DNA of 64,000 bases, taken from contig WHUZ01000037.1 in the NCBI GenBank assembly GCA_015179045.1, positions 248,001 through 312,000 of the forward strand. Direction: 5' to 3'. The translations under genes and the position numbers were made by a program. The notes under the pieces are model-generated. The model saw only the letters and a program-made list of their open reading frames with translations, did not search any database and was not told the origin of the DNA. This document shows positions 56,251 through 64,000 of this stretch, piece by piece. Every line of letters begins with the position of its first letter. Positions within the stretch are counted from its first letter, which is position 1. Origin of the DNA: Kalaharituber pfeilii. Its lineage: Eukaryota; Ascomycota; Pezizomycetes; Pezizales; Pezizaceae.

Positions 56251-57774
56251 AAACGGCTTCAGAATTCCCATATATTCTAATCTTCACGAGTAGCTATGAT
56301 TATGGAAGGTGCTATTCCCCCAAATATGAAACATTGTGATTTGCATATTGATTGGTCATTACGTACATAACGTACCCCGCATTGTCAATGACCAGAAACA
56401 TTTGAAGCGATATTGACTGCGGGGTTCTGGCTGCAGTGCTTCATGCAGCTCGTATTCGATACCACCGGTCGCCGAGGTCAGTAATTGTCCCCCCTTGGGC
56501 ATGCTCGCTCCCGAATCCATGCCCCTCGTCCTCAACCCTCCCCACCCGTCGCACCCCCCTAATTAGCTTCTCGGTTCCCCTCTTCATACGCTTCAATGAA
56601 GCTTCCACTGTAATTTTTCTCTCTACTATGGTTTTTTTTCAACTACCCCAGAGCCTTCCCTGCTAAGGACACCCTGGAGGCCCTCAAGGGATTACGGAGG
56701 TTAAGTTGCCCACCTCACCGGATCAGTTTTCCGCTACATCGGTTGATGTTACTCTGCATCACATGTCACTTGAAGCATACAACTTAACATGCTGCCTTCA
56801 AGGGTTGAGAATATTGTCGAGAATTACGTCAATGGCTAGTCTAGAAACCAATGCATATGTCGTGCATCTACAAAGCAAGGATTTCGTTGTAGATTCCTTC
56901 AACTTTAACTGATTACAGTAGCCCATGCACTGCTGATCACTCTAGGTTACCTTTATAGGTACTATGCATAGAAATGACATTTGCAAGGAAGATAACTGTA
57001 TCTACAACTGCAGCGCATTTGTTTGCCATGAGATTTGCGTCCACGTATGTATCAAGTAGTGATAAAGATGGCTTTCATTCAGCCAAGCTGCAGAATGTAA
57101 TGGGGAATAAAACAAAGCTGCCTATGTCTTCACGAGGCAGCTACAGAAACATAGCGTCAATATTTTCTGACACGATCTGACGAGCCCTTGATATCGACCA
57201 TTATACCCCGTAGACACATGAATTATTGTTTGTTGTAGGTGCTTCTTTTCTTCATGATCAGGGCCATATCGGCGAACTAGAGAGCTTTATAGCCTACATC
57301 CAGTGCAATTTACCGAGCAATGAAGGATTGTCGATGACCTATCCATGCCGGAGATGGGCCGATGCGTATGCTCGCAGGATCACATGAATCTTTACCTGCA
57401 GATAACTTTCTTTTGAGATGTCCAAATACGAGGTGGGCTGGCATCTGTTGGCTTGGCACGTGCTGGTTTTCAACTCTCCGCTTTTACTTTTTTTCGGCGT
57501 TTGATTCATGTTCCCTGACAATAACCATACATTTTGGTATGACTTGGCTGTGGGCGTAAGCCGGTCAGTATCCAAGCTGGAAGGTAAGTAATGGGCAGCC
57601 TTCTTTCGCTCGGTGATAGCCAGAGTTCCCAGCTCCACTTATTAAAGGGCCTCATTTCCGAACTTTCAACCTCATACCTCGAGCTAATACCAGCTACATT
57701 CCTCGAGAATCATCCATTCGACTTTCCGCACACTTTAGTTCCTTCAAAGCCCAAGCCAGACTCCTTCAAAAGCT
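56251..57774. other. upstream region of the tyrosinase; no other gene supported
   Basis: Short frames such as 56436-56666 and 56974-57180 have no recognised content. The last ~120 bp before the tyrosinase ATG are pyrimidine-rich (catcattcgactttccgc-like; ttagttccttcaaagcccaa), as in many fungal promoters and 5' leaders. No clear TATA box is assigned. Confidence 0.4.
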
Positions 57775-59450
57775 ATGGCTCGCGTGCGCAGATCGCTTCA
57801 GGAGATCCAGTACTTGTACGAGACAGGACAAGACAAAGCACCATTGGAGAACCTGGTGCGAGCGTTCCGCGGGGTCCAGAGTCTCCCACCAGATAACCCA
57901 GACTCATTCTTTTACCATGCTGCTTGGCATGGGGAACCTTTCCGTGGACCAGGGGCAACCGACCAATCGTGGTGGGGCGGCTATTGCAATCATGCTAATG
58001 TTTTGTTCCCTACTTGGCACCGAGTTCTCCTTCTCGAACTGGAGAACTCCATGCGAAAGGTTCCGGGTTGTGAAGATGTTACGCTCCCATATTGGGATGA
58101 GTATGTGGAACTACCTTCAATTGGCACGGAGTATCCCGTAGTCATCCCAAAGATCCTAACCGAACGCGAATTTCCCCTTGACGGCGTAAGCGTACCCAAT
58201 CCACTCTACTCATATACATTGCAGCGTGCCCTCAGGGAAGAGGTGATAGGCGCCGACAATCGCTACACGAAACCCGAGGGTTATGAGACGGTTCGATTCC
58301 CGTATTCCGGGTTGGTTGGAACTGCACAAGACCGAGAGCATACGAGATTATATAATGCGCAGTATGCATACCCAGAAAACGTGAGAATTCTGAATACCAA
58401 TGTTGCAAACTGGTTGAAGGGCACACATATCGAAGGAGATGGACAGGGGACCCCAACAGCTGTCGCGACCTCCATTCGCAGGAGGCTCTGGCACAGCCTC
58501 ATGGCACCCAATTACACGGTCTTCTCTAACACCACATCTCAGAACCAATGGATGAAGGATCATGGCAAAGACCCCAGCCAAGACCCTTTCTACGTTGTTT
58601 CGCTGGAAAGCCCGCACAATGGCATGCACCTCGATTTTATCAGGAGGGCGTATACGATGCCAACCCGGAACTCAGGTACCTGGGAGCAAACGGTGACATG
58701 GGTTGCAACGAGACAGCCAGCTTTGATCCAATCTTTTATATGCACCATTGTTTCATCGACTACATGATGTGGAAGTGGCAGGAGCTGCACAATTGTACGG
58801 AACCGGGCAGCTTGGGCTTCATCAACGGCTATGCTGGGACGATAATTACCGACCCAGTAGTAGGGCTCCCACCAGGAACTATCCTTGACATGCATACTCC
58901 TCTCTATCCATTCATGAAACCTGACGGACAACATTATACCTCTGCTGATGTGGTTGATATTACTACACTCGGGTATACTTATGGACCAGGGTCTATTGAC
59001 GCTGCGTTGGCGGGCAGGAACTATCTCGATATCAGACCTGAGCCACCGGCCCTCATGAAGAGAGTACACAACATCAACCGGGCTGAATATAAAGGCTCTT
59101 TCGTCATCAAGACCTATGCTCAGGTCCCTGGAGTGGATAGGCCATTGCTGATTGGTTCAGAGCCGATCTTGAGCGGTTGGAATGTTGAAGGATGCGCCAA
59201 CTGCCAGAACAAGCTTGAGGTAGAGTCGGTTGTTCCACTAGAGAAGGCTACGTTGGCAAAACTCCTCGGAGGTTCTAGGGATCCCAAAGAGATTCAATAT
59301 TCCGTGGTAATAAAGACATTTGACCGAGAAATTCCCTATATTTACCCGACTGGCGACGACCGCAGCAAAATGCCCGTGCCGCCCAGTGAGGGCTTCGTGC
59401 CGCCGCCTGATGAAGGCCGCAGACAGCCCCTCCTTGATGACCTCTTCTAG
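57775..59450 (+). CDS. tyrosinase (polyphenol oxidase), one apparent frameshift (arm B)
   Basis: Type-3 copper enzymes of this family hydroxylate monophenols and oxidise diphenols to quinones, leading to melanin. Starting at the ATG at 57775, CuA ligands are visible: H52 (YHAAWHGEPF), H73 with C71 in CNHANVLFPTWH (the Cys-His thioether pair) and H82. The CuB pair is H281/H285 in SPHNGMH, and the third CuB histidine lies in DPIFYMHHCFIDYMMWKW. The first frame runs off course at ~58635-58640, where one more T in the TTTT run would join HLDF to YQEGVYDANPEL and give about 557 residues ending PLLDDLF. No signal peptide is seen, as for cytosolic fungal tyrosinases. The indel may be a real mutation or a sequence error; no intron explains it. 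Confidence 0.85.
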
Positions 59451-62400
59451 ATGTAAGTAGCTAATACCCTTGAGTTAGAAATTAATTAAGCTTGCGAAGT
59501 ACTGATTAAAGCACAGAATTCCCAGCGAGTTCTCCAGAGTATTAGGCGATATAAAGTCACAACGGTGGAAGAAATTGACGTAATGCAAAAAGACAGAAAC
59601 TCGACGGGAGTGAGGAAGGAGAGTATGTAGGCATATCAAATGGAGCATCAATATTCTCGTTTCTTTCTTCTAGGTGCAGACCGAGTTGGCATGAGGATTT
59701 CTTGGTTTTTTTTTTTTTTTTTTTTAAAAAAAAAGGAAAAAAAAAAAGCGGGGGGGGGGAAGGTATTTGTTGATTGTTATGTTTTTTTTGTATCTCTTGT
59801 TCAGTTGTCATGTTTCGTGCTGCTTTTTCTTGTGCCTGAAAATTCCTATTCTTTGATGAACGTAAGGAAGAGGTAAATGGAACTTCTGGTTACGATTGAA
59901 GCAATAGGCTTACGGAGTATTGCAGGGAGATGGCGGAAAAATTTTGGGGGGACCAAGTTGTTGTGGCCGATCTTTCTTTTTCTCTTTTTTTCTGGTTCTT
60001 TCCTTTCCTTCCTCTCAGCTGCCGTATTATTTCGCGAATGAGAAATGCCTCATGTCTAAGAAACGCACATGAATAAGAGACGTCAGGGAACACGTATCTT
60101 GAAGCTTTATCCCGTTCCCGTAAGGAACATTGTATGATAAGGAAAATTATTCCGAAATAGGCGAGGCTAATCGAGATTTCGTCGCTTCTGTGGAGATTTT
60201 GTCAGGTGACAAGTACCTGCTCTCATGCCAACGATACTATAATTTCATTCAAGTTCAAAATCACCACAACAATCTATTGGCCCCCAGGGTGCGCTTCCTT
60301 TCATTAATCAAATATCAAACCTTCATCCATGCCACCAATTGATTCGTTCTACTTACATTCTCCACCAAATGCATGCATATGCAGCTACAAACAAATCCCC
60401 GACAGCAACTCAGAAGGCAAAGCTAGTAAACTTCCTGTAACAAGCTGGAGTTTCTTAGCGTTCAACACGAACATCGGTCTCACGTGCCGACGGGTATGGA
60501 ATGTGGCTATTTACAGAGAGTCAATCCTGGGGTAGAATCTCTGCGAAGGGAGTAGTGGAGTTTGAGAGTTACCCTCAACCGCTATCCAGGAAGAGTACTA
60601 CTCCACAGCCGAGGGTAGCTACTACCATAAACAGAATCCAAGTCTTAAAGACAGGTCCCACTCGAGAATGCACTTGAATTCCCCCTCCCCTGACCCTTGT
60701 GCAACATATATCCACACGCCCAACGCCACTAGCACTTCTTATGCACTCTCCAGTCTCACGCTCCTCCTCAGCAGTTCCCGCAATTTGAAATACTGGACAA
60801 GACAAATGCAGATAACTAATCCTCTCCATATATATATTACAAACACAATTCATTTATATTTCCGCAGCTTCACTACCCCCTTAACTCGCTTTCGACATTT
60901 CTCCACCTCTGCCACGCTACAATCTTCCCAGCCATTTAGAGCTGTAGTTTAGCCTGCGACGTCATCATGCAGAAAACACAAGTGGATATGAGCACGTAGA
61001 TGGTACAGCTTTGTGTAGCTAAGTCCTAGTCTCAAACTTCAGGACTTCCTTCTTATTATCCTCGAAGTTGCGTAATAGAAAAATCGAGAATGCAAATTTT
61101 CTACCGTTTAATCATGAGCATAGAAAACCACAGTGCTGTATATATGAGCGGAAAACGATCTCGCGGCCACGAGGGTTGAGCATTGGGACGGGGAGGTTAG
61201 GTAATATTGTGGGCTGTAAAAGAGCGCCGTAGCAGGTTGCGCCCTTGTGACCGCGAGTGTCTTACGGGATTGGTTTAAACACAGCTTGCACACGCGCTGC
61301 CTAGAGGTCCCCATTCGCTTCGCTCAGAGGTCAGCTAGGGGTGGCGAGCCGCGGGGTGTATCCAGCTACGCGTGGGGTAGTAAGCCTCCGTTCCAAGGAG
61401 AGTACTAAGGGAACGGACTGTAGGAGGAATCCGGAAGACTGCGTATTGGAGTAACGGGGAAGGAAATAGAGACTGCTAAACAAATAGACACTTCTCTCAA
61501 GTACACAAAGATTGATATATTCTCAAACTTGAACTGAACTGTGCTACATACAACGGTGTGAATGTAAAGGAAGGACATAGCAGAACGAAGTCCCTGCCAA
61601 TGACAGTAGAAATCTTCCCCAAATTCCTTCCACTCCCTCACTTCCCGTTGCTGATGGCCGTAGTTCCTACTGCCGGCGTATTCACCAACGGCAAAGACTT
61701 GCATTAGAATTTGACCTGTGTCTTTGCTTCTTGCATCCACCCGCCACTGTCATGCCCCTTGGCAACGTTCAGAAAAAAGCAGGGGATCATAATTAGGATT
61801 GTTTTGTTCATGGTTCCCTTGCGATAGAGATATCAGGATACTGCATAAAGGCGCCCTCAGAGACCAGCGGTAGTATTAGCTGCTACGCAGTGCGAGTAAC
61901 TCTGCCCCGCATGCGCTCGCAATCCTACTACCCTATGTGCCCCATCACTCCCTTCATTTCCAATATCCCCACTTCACCTTACGTGATTGACACACATTCT
62001 GACATCTCAACAGTGTAAGGTTGCTCGCAGTAGTAAGCTGCGGGCAGTCCGCCATACTAGATCCCTCTGCCATCCCAACTTCGCCACTTTCATTATACTA
62101 CAAAATAAAGGGGATATAGATATCAGCCCTGGCTGACCTGTGAAGCCACTGCTGATGACTTGGGCTAAACGAATAAAGTAGCTACTTAGGGAAATAGGCA
62201 AACAAGTCAGAACACGGAAGTTTATTACGAGATGATATGAATCAAGGTGGCAGTGCAGCAAACACGCCACTGAGTGGCGCTCGCTAAACGTGCTACTACT
62301 GATGCCACTGAATGGAAAACAACGGTGATAAACTAAGCATTGGTTCTTTAAATAATATATATATCAGTACTCGCTTGTAGCCTAATGCCATGGCGAGATA

Positions 62401-62560
62401 AGCATTGATTGTTAAGCATTATAAACAAGAACAGAAGAAAAGAAGAGGCACGCTCGGGCCAGGAAACAATGAAGAAAAATCAGCCCCCAGGCGGTGCCTT
62501 GAGGCACGCCAGACAATTGCTATTCCACTGTAGGTATGTAAGAGCGTCACATATTCTTCC
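59451..62560. other. intergenic region of arm B, inverted copy of 16359-20157
   Basis: This is the spacer between the convergent tyrosinase and NWD genes. It lacks the 642 bp element found in arm A. It has T21/A9/A11/G9 runs at 59706-59759. Near 61560-61705 it is almost identical to 17217-17345 of arm A, but near the tyrosinase the two arms are clearly more diverged. Frames in it (for example 61405-61740) mirror those of arm A and are not called as genes. Confidence 0.75.
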
Positions 62561-64000
62561 TTAACTTCTCTTCTCCCCCTCTTCCTCCTCGCCCTTCTCC
62601 TCACAATCATAACAGATGGGGTGTAAAACTGCCGGTTCCCCAACTGCTCTGAGTTGTCTAAGCAGGCGAAGATTTAACGAGTCCACTCCTGTCGCACCTT
62701 GGATGTTCGCATCCACAAGAACAAGTCTATTCCGGGGTAATGTCCATTGACAGGTAAGATCTAAGGATTGGTTGTCTGGAGTACAACCGGCCTTGAGTTG
62801 CACCTGACATAGCTGAACTGTGGCACAACCTGCCATCGTTATAAAGTACGGAGCCCTAGCGATAGGATCCCAAGCCAGAGAAGAGACCACATCGGAGAAG
62901 GTGATCTGGGCCATGGCTTGCCCTGAGGTCACTGACCATAGCCGTACAGTCATATCGCCGCTGCCAGAAGCAAGCAGCCGACCGTCAGGAGAGAAGGCGA
63001 CAGTCAATACGGTATTACTATGACCCTCAATGATACGAATGATCTCTTTACGTTGAACTGACCATAGCCGTACAGTTTGATCAGTGCCACCAGAAGCAAG
63101 CAGCTGACCGTCAGGAGAGAAGGCAACACTCCTTACCCGCTCTTTGATGCCAAAGTTATGAATGTCCTTTTTATGTTGAACTGAAAATAGCCGTAGAATG
63201 TGACGGCCCCCAAAAGCAAGGAGCTGACCGTCAGGAGAGAAGGCGACTTTGTCTACCTGACGTATACTGTAAGAGACACAAATAACCTTTTGATGTTGAA
63301 CTGACCATAGCCGTACAGCGGAATCCGAGGTGGCAGAAGCAAGCAGCTGACCATCAGGAGAGAAGGCGACACGACACACATATTGTCTACCGGGGCGCTC
63401 AAAGATATGAATGAGCTCTCGACGTTGAACTGACCATAGCTGTATAGTGGTGATTTGGTGGACCCGGTTGTCTGTTAGGCCGCCGCCAAAAGCAAGCAGC
63501 TGACCATCAGGAGAGAAGGCGATGCTCATTAACCTAAAATTGGTCTGAAAAGTATGAATGACTTCTTGTCGTTGAACTGACCATAGCAGTACAGCATAAA
63601 AACTGCTTAAAGAAGCAAACAGCTGACCATCAGGAGAGATAGCAAAACAATTTATCGGGCTTACAGTGCCCTCGAAGATATGAATGGCATCTTGACGTGG
63701 AACTGACCATAGATATATACTGCCTTCGAAGCCGCCAGAAGCAAGCAGCTGACCATCAAGAGAGAACGCGACACTATGTATCGAGTCATAATTGCCCTCA
63801 AAGATACGAATAGCCTGTTGTCGTTGAACTGACCATAGCCGTACAGTATCATCGTGGCTGCCAGAAGCAAGCAGCTGACCATCAGGAGAGAATGCGACAC
63901 TACATACCCGGTTACCATGGCCATTCAAGACATGAATGACCTCTTGGCGTTGAACTGACCATAGACATACAGTCTTATCTTCGTGGCCAGAAGCAAGCAG
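62561..64000 (-). CDS. NWD-type WD40 protein, 3' part (arm B; runs off the window)
   Basis: The minus-strand frame is open from the window edge to the stop at 62561 (480 codons). It begins inside a blade (LLASGHEDKTVCLWS) and has eight further WD40 blades (CSVAFSPDGQLLASGS...VRLWS), several with unusual inserts (for example GGGLTDNRVHQITTIQLWS). It ends with the same tail as the arm A gene (GATGVDSLNLRLLRQ ... EEKGEEEEGEKRS). By homology a NACHT domain should lie beyond 64000. The visible blades do not match those of arm A one to one, as expected for repeat shuffling and diversification in NLR-type sensors. Role: probable non-self recognition receptor, by family. Confidence 0.8.
   Translation of the reverse strand: MLASGHEDKTVCLWSVQRQEVIHVLNGHGNRVCSVAFSPDGQLLASGSHDDTVRLWSVQRQQAIRIFEGNYDSIHSVAFSLDGQLLASGGFEGSIYLWSVPRQDAIHIFEGTVSPINCFAISPDGQLFASLSSFYAVLLWSVQRQEVIHTFQTNFRLMSIAFSPDGQLLAFGGGLTDNRVHQITTIQLWSVQRRELIHIFERPGRQYVCRVAFSPDGQLLASATSDSAVRLWSVQHQKVICVSYSIRQVDKVAFSPDGQLLAFGGRHILRLFSVQHKKDIHNFGIKERVRSVAFSPDGQLLASGGTDQTVRLWSVQRKEIIRIIEGHSNTVLTVAFSPDGRLLASGSGDMTVRLWSVTSGQAMAQITFSDVVSSLAWDPIARAPYFITMAGCATVQLCQVQLKAGCTPDNQSLDLTCQWTLPRNRLVLVDANIQGATGVDSLNLRLLRQLRAVGEPAVLHPICYDCEEKGEEEEGEKRS

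Noticed and set aside
58285..58310. tRNA B-box-like sequence (ggttcgattcc)
   Set aside because: It lies in the tyrosinase coding frame; no cloverleaf can be drawn around it.

Overview
The window looks like a repeat-rich accessory region of an ascomycete fungal chromosome. The support is a 3' SSU rRNA / ITS1 / 5.8S / ITS2 fragment of fungal type, short GT-AG introns, a fungal NACHT-WD40 (NLR-like) gene, a fungal type-3 copper tyrosinase, and many non-LTR, LTR and DNA-transposon remnants. A Pezizomycete (truffle, desert truffle or cup fungus) fits the gene content, but that is inference; the ITS was not matched to a species.

Layout. 1-9.9 kb: nested repeats, namely copy 1 of a segmental duplication, a MITE, an orphan rDNA fragment carrying a solo LTR inside its SSU part, several copies of a ~0.6 kb repeat unit, a pair of ~1.1 kb inverted arms, and a 3.2 kb insertion whose empty site is preserved in a neighbouring copy. 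9.9-12.4 kb: MITEs and a PIF/Harbinger-like element, again with an empty-site paralogue (34.5 kb). 12.5-16.4 kb: an intron-containing NACHT / pentapeptide-like / 12-blade WD40 gene (+). 16.4-20.2 kb: intergenic. 20.2-20.9 kb: a broken tyrosinase 3' end (-). 20.9-26.35 kb: LINE copy 1 (-), then a dead Tc1/mariner. 27-34.5 kb: retroelement and LINE remnants, a repeat-rich ORF and minisatellites. 38.0-41.3 kb: copy 2 of the segmental duplication, interrupted by a 1.3 kb TIR element with a 244-residue ORF. 41.5-49.3 kb: MITEs and unassigned sequence. 49.3-53.8 kb: LINE copy 2 (-) with RNase H. 54.2-56.2 kb: diverged copy 3 of the segmental duplication. 57.8-59.5 kb: a nearly complete tyrosinase (+). 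59.5-62.6 kb: intergenic. 62.6-64.0 kb: the 3' part of a second NACHT-WD40-type gene (-), running off the window.

The main large-scale structure is an inverted duplication. A convergent gene pair (NWD-type gene facing a tyrosinase, separated by 3.1-3.8 kb) occurs at 12.5-20.9 kb and again, inverted, at 57.8-64.0 kb, with about 37 kb of transposon-filled sequence between. The arm A tyrosinase is destroyed; the arm B tyrosinase needs one extra base to be complete. The NWD genes share the C-terminal tail and 3' flank but differ in their visible WD40 blades. NWD/NLR proteins act in fungal self/non-self recognition and tyrosinase in phenol oxidation and melanin formation; a functional link between the two is only suggested by their being duplicated together.
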